Shown piece after piece: positions 1-9,092 of a DNA stretch of 64,000 nt. The translations under genes and the position numbers were made by a program. The notes below the pieces were generated by a model. It was given only the letters and a program-made list of their open reading frames with translations. It ran no database searches and was not told where the DNA came from. Origin of the DNA: Winogradskyella haliclonae (GTDB lineage: Bacteria > Bacteroidota > Bacteroidia > Flavobacteriales > Flavobacteriaceae); NCBI RefSeq assembly GCF_014635865.1, contig NZ_BMDQ01000001.1:1426001-1490000 (forward strand). The letters run 5' to 3'. Position 1 is the first letter of the stretch. Each line of letters opens with the position of its first letter.

Positions 1-2028
1 AAAATCCCTAAAATGATGCGTATAGCTAAACCATGTATCGTTCTTATCATTTTTATTTGGAAAAATCTTTAGGTAGTTCCCAGAGAATAGATTGAAAAGG
101 ATGTTGAAACGTTCATCCACCTTTATAACTTCCTTATCAAATTCATTTCGTTCAGCGGGTTTTTTTTGATTGGCTTGTTCAACAACTTCAGCTAAAATGT
201 AACTGCCTTTGGCATCTAAAAACTCGGTAAAAGCGACCAAATCATCATCCGATTTTTCTAAGCCAGAAAAAAGGTCTCCTCCTTTTTCCGTGTCAACTTT
301 TATGAGTGGGATTTGATTCCATAATACAGGATTAGCTTGCATTGCTAAAAACGCTTGATCCGCATTTAGCCTTACCTGTTCATCATCTTTAGTAAATCTA
401 AAATATGGTCGACGCGTAAGCTTTCGCATAAATTCTGAAGCTAATGTGTTCATAGGTTTTATACGACCATCTAAATCTTGAACCATCAAACGACCGAACA
501 ACTCAGCGTGTTGCTTATCAACTTCTTGTTGCTTTATAAGCTCTGTTGTGATTTCTATAGTTGAATCCTTATTCTGCGAACTACCCGATTGAGCGCAAAA
601 AAATAAGACTACTACTACGCTAACATGTTTAAGTTTCTTCAGTTTTTTATTGATAATTTTAAAACGAGATTGCTTTCCAAATAATGTAAAGAACATACCT
701 GTCATCATCAAGTAGTATCCTAAATATGTCACATTTGTTCCTAATTTATCGTAATTAACTGCCAAAACAGTTCCTAATTCATCTGTATCATAGCTTGCCT
801 GAAAAAACCGATAATCTTGATAGTCTAAAACGTTATTCATGTAAATTCGATAAGGTATTTCTTTATCACCATCCAAAACTTGCACTTCGCTGGCATACGC
901 TGAAGGACTTGTTGAACCCGGATAGCGCTCTAACTGAAAATCGTCTAACTGAACTACAAAAGGTACAGTTATAGCCTCAGCTCCATATGAAAAATTAAAA
1001 TCAATTCCACCAATAGAAAGCTCATGGTTTGTTGGTAAAAACCCTTGTCTGTACAATAGGGTTATATCTTCGGTTTGTCCATTAACAGTAACACTTAATA
1101 CTAAAGCATCATCTTTTACCTCATCATTATCTTTGGGTTTTTCTGCACCACTTACCAAGTCAATTTTAGCTTTCTTATGATACATCAACGGTACAAAAGA
1201 GGCGTCGCCATCTCTATATAATGTTCGTAATTTTAGAGAGACTAAAGTGTCTTTTGGAATAACAGAAGCCGTTTCTGTTGCCATTATAAAGGTACTTAAT
1301 GGTCGCGGAGATTTTACCTCAAGTTCACCTTCGTCATTTTCGGTAATATTAATAACTCCAGGCACATCAACTTCAAAACCAATCTTATGCTGGTGCATAC
1401 CAATAGTTTCAACTTCACCTTTTTCTAAAAACACTGTTTCTCTACCATTACCTGCAGAAACTACCAATTCTATTAATGCTTTACCTTTAACACTATCAAG
1501 CACTATTTCTGGTAAAGCATCTGCTACAAAATTTTTATAACTAATTCTAAAAGGATTGCCCTCAATATCTCCCTCAACTGCAAAATCGTTATTGCTTAGC
1601 ATCGAAAACTCAATTGGTTTTTTTAGAGTTTTTGATTTTCCGTTAGAAAATATATGAGCGTGTAAGAAGTTAGTATCAGAAATAATAGTATTGCTTTTAG
1701 CACCTTCACGAATGCGCATTATACCACTATAAGAATAATACCGAGTAATTCCAGCGCCAATAAGAATAACAATAAAAGCAATATGAAATAACAATATTGC
1801 CCATTTCTGTTTTTTATAAAGTTTGTATTTGAAAATATTGGCAATAAAGCAGAATCCAAGTCCAAGCATTATCAACTCAAACCACCAAGAATCATAAATG
1901 ATTTTCCACGCTGTAGCAGTTCCAAAATCATTTTCAACAAAAGTCGCCACAGCCATTGCAATGGCGAAAAGCAGCAGTAATAATAGGGCTATTGAAGAGG
2001 ATGCAAAAACCCGATATAGTTTATTCAT
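1..2028 (-). CDS. Cytochrome c biogenesis protein, ResB-CcsA (CcsBA) fusion, C-terminus cut by window edge
   Basis: An uninterrupted minus-strand frame of 676 codons starts at the ATG at 2028 and runs off the left edge. The N-terminus has three membrane segments (roughly residues 8-27, 47-66, 73-92), then a long extracytoplasmic ResB-like part, a further segment near 430-450 and a hydrophobic stretch near 470. This is the layout of flavobacterial CcsBA fusions, which carry haem across the membrane and attach it to apocytochromes c (system II). The CcsA half with its WWD haem motif would lie outside the window. It starts 6 bp after nrfA, so its probable job is to mature the NrfH and NrfA haems. 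The family call is firm; completeness cannot be judged. Confidence 0.85.
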   Translation of the reverse strand, partial: MNKLYRVFASSSIALLLLLLFAIAMAVATFVENDFGTATAWKIIYDSWWFELIMLGLGFCFIANIFKYKLYKKQKWAILLFHIAFIVILIGAGITRYYSYSGIMRIREGAKSNTIISDTNFLHAHIFSNGKSKTLKKPIEFSMLSNNDFAVEGDIEGNPFRISYKNFVADALPEIVLDSVKGKALIELVVSAGNGRETVFLEKGEVETIGMHQHKIGFEVDVPGVINITENDEGELEVKSPRPLSTFIMATETASVIPKDTLVSLKLRTLYRDGDASFVPLMYHKKAKIDLVSGAEKPKDNDEVKDDALVLSVTVNGQTEDITLLYRQGFLPTNHELSIGGIDFNFSYGAEAITVPFVVQLDDFQLERYPGSTSPSAYASEVQVLDGDKEIPYRIYMNNVLDYQDYRFFQASYDTDELGTVLAVNYDKLGTNVTYLGYYLMMTGMFFTLFGKQSRFKIINKKLKKLKHVSVVVVLFFCAQSGSSQNKDSTIEITTELIKQQEVDKQHAELFGRLMVQDLDGRIKPMNTLASEFMRKLTRRPYFRFTKDDEQVRLNADQAFLAMQANPVLWNQIPLIKVDTEKGGDLFSGLEKSDDDLVAFTEFLDAKGSYILAEVVEQANQKKPAERNEFDKEVIKVDERFNILFNLFSGNYLKIFPNKNDKNDTWFSYTHHFRDF

Positions 2029-2034
2029 GCACTT

Positions 2035-3543
2035 TTATTTTTCTACTGCAGAAACAGTATTAACAATAGGCATTTTGTCTTCTCTTGCTTTAGCTTCTTC
2101 CAACCACTTTGGCAGTAGGTTTTTCTTAAAGGCTTCTTTATCAGCATGAAGTTTTTCCATATCGAGACCAATAAACTCTTGTGCTTTTTCTTTGGTAGAA
2201 ATATCTGGCATTTCTACTGGTTTATTATGCCCCAAATCAGATAATAACCGTGCTAATTTTACCCGAGCTTCTTGCACAACAACCAAAGCGCTACCCATTA
2301 CACGTGCGGTTTCTACTGGCGAATGAAAAGAGCCTCCATGCGCGGCAGCAGAATAATCCCATCGCCATTGCGCGTGACGAATGTCTGTTAAGATATCTTT
2401 CATTTGCGCTTCAGTAGCTCCTAAATCCCAGCATTTTTTTGCTTCGATATGCGACTTAACCAATAAATCCTCAAGCTTTAAACGTGTTTCTGCTGCTTTT
2501 CGCTGACGTTCATAAACATTTTTGATGAGGTTTTTTGTTTCTTCACGATGACAAACCTGACAAGCATTAGATACATTATTTAAAGGCGATTGAATATGGT
2601 GGTCTGTGAATTTTTGTCCACCTTCACTTTTATAAGGCATATGGCAATCCGCACAAGACACACCTCTATCAGCATGCACGCCGGTACTAAAAATTTCATA
2701 TCCAGGATGCTGTGCTTTTAACATTGGAGCTTTACTCAAACCATGAGTCCAATCTGAAAATTCTAAATCATCATAATATTTCTCCATAGCTTCTACGGTC
2801 ATTCCATTTTTCCATGGCAAAACCAAATATGGTACACCTTCTTTACCAGGTAATTTTTTATTGAAATAATATTCTACATGACATTGCGCACAAACCAACG
2901 AACGCATTTCGTTATGTGTTGCTTGATTGATATCTTTTCCCATAGCATCAAAAGCTTCAACTAATGCTGGTCTTGTAATGCGTAGCTTCATATTGTTAGG
3001 ATCGTGGCAATCTGCACAACCAATAGAATTGACAACTTCAGATCCCTTGTCTGCCCATTTTCCGCTGTAAAATTCTGCAATACCTTTTTCATTCATTAAA
3101 CGTGGTACATCAGGACTTTTACACGTCCAACACGTAGCTGGCATTGGACCATCACCTTCGCCTTTTGGGCCACCAGTTCTTAACGTGTTATGTATATCTT
3201 CTATAGCGTAAGCATGCCCACGGCCTTGGTTATAATCTTTAGAAAAGCCATAGCCAGACCAAAGAATGACTAATCTTGGATCCTCCTCGAGCATGTCACG
3301 CATTTTTGATCCGCCTTGGTAGGATATAAAGTTTGTATCTTTTGTCTGTAACGACGATTGATATTCTTTAGGAAAATTTTGACCCCAAACCTCATTTCGG
3401 GGTTCATTTTCCGCAATACTTACTGCAGGTGTGTACCTGTATTTAGCTTCTGATTTCCTGTTAATAATACTCGATGCTAACAATCCTAAAAGGAAAACTG
3501 CTACGAGGGTAACGATAAACAAAATCTTATTTTTCATAATCAA
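2035..3543 (-). CDS. nrfA: Ammonia-forming cytochrome c nitrite reductase NrfA
   Basis: 502 aa with an N-terminal membrane or export segment (residues 4-24). Five haem sites are visible: the catalytic CWTCK with its lysine ligand (138-142) and four CxxCH motifs (CADCH 176, CAQCH 218, CADCH 297, CQVCH 328). This is the exact NrfA pattern. The family reduces nitrite to ammonium with six electrons in the periplasm. It lies 5 bp downstream of nrfH and 6 bp upstream of ccsBA, forming a respiratory nitrite ammonification operon. Length is normal for NrfA. Confidence 0.97.
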   Translation of the reverse strand: MIMKNKILFIVTLVAVFLLGLLASSIINRKSEAKYRYTPAVSIAENEPRNEVWGQNFPKEYQSSLQTKDTNFISYQGGSKMRDMLEEDPRLVILWSGYGFSKDYNQGRGHAYAIEDIHNTLRTGGPKGEGDGPMPATCWTCKSPDVPRLMNEKGIAEFYSGKWADKGSEVVNSIGCADCHDPNNMKLRITRPALVEAFDAMGKDINQATHNEMRSLVCAQCHVEYYFNKKLPGKEGVPYLVLPWKNGMTVEAMEKYYDDLEFSDWTHGLSKAPMLKAQHPGYEIFSTGVHADRGVSCADCHMPYKSEGGQKFTDHHIQSPLNNVSNACQVCHREETKNLIKNVYERQRKAAETRLKLEDLLVKSHIEAKKCWDLGATEAQMKDILTDIRHAQWRWDYSAAAHGGSFHSPVETARVMGSALVVVQEARVKLARLLSDLGHNKPVEMPDISTKEKAQEFIGLDMEKLHADKEAFKKNLLPKWLEEAKAREDKMPIVNTVSAVEK

Positions 3544-3548
3544 ATGAT

Positions 3549-4154
3549 TTATTCTTTATTTACTGCTTCTGCCAACCACGATGGAATAACCATTTCATCG
3601 CTATCTGTTGGCAATGGCGCTATATTATTTTGAATAGTTGATAATCCATGGACTTTACCATGAGGTACTTGTTTATGGCAACTCCAGCACTGACGTCCTA
3701 ATCTATTTTCACTATGGCCTTCTATCCAACCATCATATTTAGCTTGTGTTACTTGCTGGACATGACAACGAATACAATTCTGCTGAACGACTTCCTGAGA
3801 AGCTTCCTTCATTTCTATAACATCAGGCTCAGCTCTCATTGTGAATACTGAAGCATGATATAAACCATCCTTAGCCTTAAAGTAATACTTATTAAATACA
3901 TTATCATGTGGGACATGGCAATCATTACAATTGGCCCACTCACGATGCGAACTATGCATCCAACTATTATAAACAGGTGTCATTACATGACAATTAACAC
4001 AGGCTTGTGGGTCATCGGTTAAATAAGAAGTCACTCGACTTTCCTTAGCCATAAATAAACCTAAACCACAAATTACAGCAATATAGAAAACAGCTTTTTC
4101 TCTCCAATGTGAACCTTTTGGTGGTAAGATTTTTATGTCCTTTAGTTTTGGCAT
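3549..4154 (-). CDS. nrfH: NrfH, tetrahaem membrane-anchored quinol dehydrogenase of the nitrite reductase
   Basis: 201 aa with one N-terminal membrane segment (residues 20-36) followed by four CxxCH haem sites (CVNCH 52, CNDCH 76, CIRCH 127, CWSCH 156). This is the NapC/NirT/NrfH family. NrfH takes electrons from menaquinol and passes them to NrfA. Its start codon overlaps the stop of the upstream porin (TAATG), which suggests translational coupling. The gene order nrfH-nrfA is the usual one. Confidence 0.95.
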   Translation of the reverse strand: MPKLKDIKILPPKGSHWREKAVFYIAVICGLGLFMAKESRVTSYLTDDPQACVNCHVMTPVYNSWMHSSHREWANCNDCHVPHDNVFNKYYFKAKDGLYHASVFTMRAEPDVIEMKEASQEVVQQNCIRCHVQQVTQAKYDGWIEGHSENRLGRQCWSCHKQVPHGKVHGLSTIQNNIAPLPTDSDEMVIPSWLAEAVNKE

Positions 4155-5437
4155 TACTCTGCTTTAGTTTTAAATAATGTCGGTCTGAACATTAATCTCG
4201 CCCAAGCCCAGTTATTAGTATTTTCGTTAGGTCTTCCATTCTTTACAAGGCTCATACTCTCTGATGCAAATAAATGTGAATATCCTATATTTAAAATTAC
4301 ATTTTTAATTGGCTTTAGTGTATAAACTACATCTACCTCTGTTCCTAGGTATTTATCTTCATTATTTAATAAATCAGCGTTAGCTTGAAAATAATGCCCT
4401 TTTAATAAAAGTGTAGATGTCTCACTTGTTTTAAAAACAACTTTTCCATAAATATCGTTTAAGCCTACATTATTAGCGTGATTTCCGACGTAAAAATAAT
4501 CCATGTATCCATTAAACTTATGATTGGTCCCGTACAAAGGAAAGAACGAATTATTTTCAGAACTTCCAGATTGGTCAGTGCCACTTAAAATTTCTAATCC
4601 TAAACCAAATAATGTTTTATTGGGTTTATAATCTGCTTCAACTAATAGCTGATAAGCGCTGATATTTACATCTGACGTATTTTCTCCAAACTGATAATAA
4701 AAACTACCTCTTAGGTTTGTGTTTTTAATTGGATAAGTTAAAAAAGTTCCTAAAGTCTGCACATAGTTAACACCATCTTCGACAGTTTGGCCATTTTCTT
4801 GTTTTGTTTTTTGAAATCCTGTGTTTAGAAATAATAGACTTGCTTTAAGCTTAGGCCAATCTTTATGTAAATGCGCAAACTGCATACTCTTATAAGTAAA
4901 GGCACTTTGAAGGAAAAAACCGTTACCCTCGCTGCTTATGTTTTGTTGATTAAAAGCAAACCCAAAGTCTGACTTGAAAGATTCTTTTTTGTAGCGTATT
5001 AAAGCTGCATCATGAGAACGTCCCTGTTGAGCCCAGTCTAAGCCACCTAAAATACGTTGATCGTCATAAGACAGTACTTGCCTACCTAACTTTGTTGACC
5101 AATTTTCGTTAAAATCATAAGTTACCCAAGCTTGAAATAGTGAAAATGAGTTATTATCGTCGCTTCTTGCTATTTGAGGAGTATCACCCCAAACGCTTAC
5201 GTCTTGTACACTAATTCCTAATTGTACTTTATCAATTACATAATTAATATTTAAACGTGTTCGCTGCTCAACAAAAGCACCTGGTTCCGCATTATCGGGA
5301 AATAGGTTTCCAAAACCGTGACGGTATTCAAAACGCGGACGAATATCGGCATCAACTGTTAACTGTGCAAAAGTAAAGTCAACATATAACATAGTTACAC
5401 TCAGAAAGCAAAAAAAAGAAAGGCTGGTTGGTTTCAA
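4154..5437 (-). CDS. Outer-membrane porin, alginate-export (Alginate_exp)-like beta-barrel
   Basis: 427 aa with a signal peptide (about residues 1-24, ending at FA-Q). The rest is made of alternating aromatic/polar strands typical of an outer-membrane barrel and ends in a strand finishing FRPTLFKTKAE. The pattern DADIRPRFEYRHGF near the mature N-terminus and the repeated GRQVLSYDDQRILG-type segment resemble the alginate-export porin family. It is the first gene of the nrf transcription unit, sharing one base with nrfH, so it may be the outer-membrane path for nitrite, though the actual substrate cannot be read from sequence. Confidence 0.72.
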   Translation of the reverse strand: MKPTSLSFFCFLSVTMLYVDFTFAQLTVDADIRPRFEYRHGFGNLFPDNAEPGAFVEQRTRLNINYVIDKVQLGISVQDVSVWGDTPQIARSDDNNSFSLFQAWVTYDFNENWSTKLGRQVLSYDDQRILGGLDWAQQGRSHDAALIRYKKESFKSDFGFAFNQQNISSEGNGFFLQSAFTYKSMQFAHLHKDWPKLKASLLFLNTGFQKTKQENGQTVEDGVNYVQTLGTFLTYPIKNTNLRGSFYYQFGENTSDVNISAYQLLVEADYKPNKTLFGLGLEILSGTDQSGSSENNSFFPLYGTNHKFNGYMDYFYVGNHANNVGLNDIYGKVVFKTSETSTLLLKGHYFQANADLLNNEDKYLGTEVDVVYTLKPIKNVILNIGYSHLFASESMSLVKNGRPNENTNNWAWARLMFRPTLFKTKAE

Positions 5438-5646
5438 TATTTATACTTTTATGTAAATGTAGAGTTTTTATAATAACAAAACATTCAAATATGATGTTTT
5501 AACAAAAAAATCAATAAAAACAGACCATTCAAGTGTTTTATGTTTAGAAAAAATGTGAAAAATTTAAACAATTTCGATATAACGTATATAAGTACTACAT
5601 TGCAATAGTAAATACTTTTCAAGTAACGCCATTTAAGAAATTTCTA

Positions 5647-7977
5647 ATGAAACGAACGTTAATAATTCTAGCTTTTTTGTTTTATTTTATTGGTTATAGT
5701 CAATCGGTCAAAATTGGAATTTTGAGTGACGAATCAACATCTGAAACACAGCCCCTATTAGAAGATTTAAAATCTCAAATTAGAGCAGTAGTTGGGCAAA
5801 ATACCAGTGTAAATTTTAGTGATGTCTTAATAAATGATCATAATATTGATAAGGCAAAGTCCAATTATCAACAGTTAGTAAATGATGATACAGATATTAT
5901 TTTGTCATTTGGTCTTATAAATAATATCGTGATTTATGAAGAAGACATCTATCCTAAACCGACTATAGTATTTGGCTCTGTTAACAATGATTTTATCGAT
6001 TTACCTGAGAATCAAACTACTTCTGAAATTGAAAATGTAACCTATATCATTGCTCCAATCTCCTACAAGGAAGATTTAGAAGCCTTTAGAGATTTATTTG
6101 ATTATAAAAATATTGGTATTATTATAGAAGATTATGTTGTTGAGGCACTACCTGTAAGGGAATTGTTCAACAATTATTTTTCTCAACAAGACAGTAATTA
6201 TAAATTGATACCAATTAATGATGACAATAATGTTAGTAATCTATTATCTGGAATCGACGCTGTATATATGGCCGGAGGCTTCTTTAAAACCGATGCAGAA
6301 CTTAAGGCTTTAATTGACGAAATAAACTCAAGGAAATTACCTTCTTTTTCAGCATTTGAAAATAGAACAGTTCAACAAGGCATCTTAGCAATTAATCAAC
6401 CCGAAACAAACATCAGTCAATTTTTTAGACGCATTGCTTTAAATGTGGAAGCTATTATTAATGGAACAAACGCCTCAGAGCTTCCATTATTTATTGATTA
6501 TAAGAAAAAATTAAGTATCAACTTCTCTACTGCCAAGCAAATAGAATTTCCTTTACGCTATAGCCTTCTGGGAAAAGCAGATTTTGTAGGAGATAATGCG
6601 GTTGTAGCCTCAGATATTTCATTGTCTCTATTAGACATTATGAATGATGTAGTAAAAAATAATCTTTCATTACAAGCAGAACGAAAAAATATTGAATTAG
6701 CACAGCAAGACATAAAAACTTCTAAAAGTGGTTTTTTACCTGATGTTACTGCATCTGCATCGGGGCTTTATGTTGACCCCAGAGTTGCTGAAATTTCCGG
6801 TGGCGCAAGTCCTGAGTTTTCGACTTCAGCTGTAGTTGTAGCAAACCAGCTTATTTATTCTGAAAGTGCAGCCGCTAATATTAGTATTCAAAACAGTCTT
6901 CAAAAAGCTCAAGAACAGACCTATAGTGCCGCAGAACTTGATGCCCTTTTAAATGCTTCAATAGCTTATTTTAATGCTTTGATATTAAAGACCAATGCAC
7001 AAATTCAGAATGAGAATTTAAAAGTCACCAAGCGTAATTTAGAACTAGCTGAGCAAAATTTTGAAGCAGGTGCATCTGGTAAATCTGATGTATTACGCTT
7101 TAGAAGTCAACTAGCACAAAATACTCAAAGCTTAATTGAAGCAGGTAATCAACTAAGTCAATCTTTCTTTACCATCAATCAATTATTGAATACTCAAATA
7201 TCCAATAAGATAGATGTTATAGATGCAGAACTTTCGGAAGGGGTTTTTAAGAATTATAGATATCAAGATTTTTTCGAATTGCTAGACAATCCTAAATTAC
7301 AGGCCAATCTCATAGAGTTTTTGATTGAAGAAGCTAAAAAGAATGCACCAGAATTAAAGAATATAGATTTTAATCTTGATGTTACAGAGCGCAATTATGA
7401 CCTTAACGATTATGGTCGATTTATTCCAACGGTATCCTTACAAGGACAATACAGTTTAGCCATATCCCAATGGGGAGTTGGCTCCACGCTACCTGCAGGT
7501 GCAATAACAGCACCAGATGGCACTTATAATGTTGGTTTAAATTTGTCATTACCAATTTTTCAACAAAATCTAAGGAATATTAATAGGCAAACCATAAAAA
7601 TTCAAGAAGAACAACTTCAAATTCAAAGAGAGAATACCGATTTAAACATTGAAAAAAATGTGAATGATATTGTTTTGGATTTAGTTAATCAAATTGCAAA
7701 TATTGAAATTTCAAAAATTTCGGAAGAAACGGCAAAGGAAAGTTTAGAACTTACACAAAATGCCTATCAAGAAGGCGCTGTTCCTGTTATTCAATTAATA
7801 GACGCACAAACTAACTATTTACAAACACAATTAGCCCGTGCTACAGCTAACTATAATTATTTAATTACATCTATGCAGTTAGAGAGAGCTATAGGCTATT
7901 TCTTTTTGATGCATACAGAAACAGAAAATCAAGAATTTATTCAACGTGCACAACAATATATCTTAAGCAGAAACTAA
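5647..7977 (+). CDS. TolC-family outer-membrane channel with an N-terminal ABC-substrate-binding-like domain
   Basis: 776 aa, well above the usual 420-480 aa of TolC proteins. After a signal peptide (about 1-19), residues 20-305 look like the ABC substrate-binding fold of PF04392: an opening VKIGILSDES strand, then YMAGGFFKTDAEL and PSFSAFENRTVQQGILA. Residues 325-765 are a typical outer-membrane efflux protein with two coiled-coil repeats (NFEAGASGKSDVLRF and AYQEGAVPVIQLIDAQTNYL). It is the first gene of a five-gene operon with an RND adaptor and pump, so it is presumably the exit duct. The role of the extra periplasmic domain is unknown; it may sense or capture substrate. No frameshift is visible; the fusion is one continuous frame. 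Confidence 0.85.
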   Translation: MKRTLIILAFLFYFIGYSQSVKIGILSDESTSETQPLLEDLKSQIRAVVGQNTSVNFSDVLINDHNIDKAKSNYQQLVNDDTDIILSFGLINNIVIYEEDIYPKPTIVFGSVNNDFIDLPENQTTSEIENVTYIIAPISYKEDLEAFRDLFDYKNIGIIIEDYVVEALPVRELFNNYFSQQDSNYKLIPINDDNNVSNLLSGIDAVYMAGGFFKTDAELKALIDEINSRKLPSFSAFENRTVQQGILAINQPETNISQFFRRIALNVEAIINGTNASELPLFIDYKKKLSINFSTAKQIEFPLRYSLLGKADFVGDNAVVASDISLSLLDIMNDVVKNNLSLQAERKNIELAQQDIKTSKSGFLPDVTASASGLYVDPRVAEISGGASPEFSTSAVVVANQLIYSESAAANISIQNSLQKAQEQTYSAAELDALLNASIAYFNALILKTNAQIQNENLKVTKRNLELAEQNFEAGASGKSDVLRFRSQLAQNTQSLIEAGNQLSQSFFTINQLLNTQISNKIDVIDAELSEGVFKNYRYQDFFELLDNPKLQANLIEFLIEEAKKNAPELKNIDFNLDVTERNYDLNDYGRFIPTVSLQGQYSLAISQWGVGSTLPAGAITAPDGTYNVGLNLSLPIFQQNLRNINRQTIKIQEEQLQIQRENTDLNIEKNVNDIVLDLVNQIANIEISKISEETAKESLELTQNAYQEGAVPVIQLIDAQTNYLQTQLARATANYNYLITSMQLERAIGYFFLMHTETENQEFIQRAQQYILSRN

Positions 7978-7983
7978 CTAATT

Positions 7984-9075
7984 ATGAAAGCACATATACA
8001 CCTCTTTTCAGCATTAATATTATTCTTAAGCTTAAATTCCTGTAAGGAAAAAACAGAAACCAAAGAAGAAGTATTAAGACCGGTTAAATATGAAGTAGTA
8101 GGAACTTCTAATGCCCAAACAATAAGAACATTTAGTGGTTCAGCTAAAGCAATGGATGCCATAAATTTAAGCTTTAGGAGTGGTGGAATTATCACAAAAG
8201 TAAATCATTGGAAAGGAGCAAGCGTTAAAAAAGGGGATGTAATTGCTAAACTTGATAACATTGAAGCCAACTTGGCATATGAACAGTCAGTGTCGTCATT
8301 AAACGCAGCTCGCTCAGCAATGAACACGGCAAAATCTAGTTTAGATCGTGTAAAGTCGTTATATGAGAAAGGAAGTAATTCATTGGCAGATTATGAACAA
8401 GCTAAAAACTCATACCAATCGGCTTTGGACCAATTTGAATCAGCAAAACGGAACAAAAGTATACAAGCAACCCAATTAAGCTATGGTGTAATTAGAGCAC
8501 CTAAGGACGGAGTCATTGCTTGGACAGACGGTGCTGTGAATGAACAAGTTTCTGCGGGGCATACATTTGCAGGTATGAATGCAGGTGAAGGGTTAAAAGT
8601 TGAAATTGGTTTACCGGAAGCTATTGTAAATAGAGTAACGGTAAATATGAATACTGAATTAAAGTTCACTGCTCTAGAAGGTAAAATTTTCGAAGGACGT
8701 GTTTTTGAGGTTTCTCCAAGTATAGACCCAAGTTCCTCAACTTACATTACAGCTATCGAAATACTTAACCCAATACCAGAAATAAAGCCAGGAATGGCAA
8801 CAAACGTGACTTTCGATTTTGATAATGAAGAAAAGCAAAACGATAACACATTAGTAATTCCATTAAAAGCAGTTGGTGAAGATGGTAATGGCAATTTCGT
8901 ATTTATTATTAATTCGGAAGATGGCAAAACTGGAACCGTGAAAAAGCAAGCCATTGAAGTTGGAGAACTATCAGGTTCTGGATTTGAAGTAAAAAGTGGA
9001 CTAAATGCAGGAGATAAAATAGCAACAGCTGGTTTACAAACTTTGCTAGATGGACAAAAAGTAAGATTACAATAA
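7984..9075 (+). CDS. RND efflux periplasmic adaptor (membrane fusion) lipoprotein
   Basis: 363 aa. A lipobox LNSC at residues 17-20 puts the lipid-anchored mature end in the periplasm. It has a biotinyl-lipoyl-like half motif (GDVIAKLDNIEANLAYEQ), a helical hairpin (residues 95-155), the second lipoyl half (VIRAPKDGVIAW) and a beta-barrel/membrane-proximal C-terminus. This is the HlyD/AcrA adaptor layout. The family bridges the inner-membrane RND pump and the TolC duct. It starts 6 bp after the TolC-like gene and 17 bp before the pump, so all three are co-transcribed. Confidence 0.92.
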   Translation: MKAHIHLFSALILFLSLNSCKEKTETKEEVLRPVKYEVVGTSNAQTIRTFSGSAKAMDAINLSFRSGGIITKVNHWKGASVKKGDVIAKLDNIEANLAYEQSVSSLNAARSAMNTAKSSLDRVKSLYEKGSNSLADYEQAKNSYQSALDQFESAKRNKSIQATQLSYGVIRAPKDGVIAWTDGAVNEQVSAGHTFAGMNAGEGLKVEIGLPEAIVNRVTVNMNTELKFTALEGKIFEGRVFEVSPSIDPSSSTYITAIEILNPIPEIKPGMATNVTFDFDNEEKQNDNTLVIPLKAVGEDGNGNFVFIINSEDGKTGTVKKQAIEVGELSGSGFEVKSGLNAGDKIATAGLQTLLDGQKVRLQ

Positions 9076-9092
9076 TTTAATAAACCAACCAG

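Noticed and set aside
1247..1540. 97-codon plus-strand frame
   Set aside because: Antisense to the ccsBA gene, which continues through the whole region without stops.
5438..5646. FNR-type operator or clear -7/-33 promoter for the nrf and efflux operons
   Set aside because: The best CATATTTG and TACATTGC candidates have a mismatch and no well-spaced -33 element, so I do not call them.
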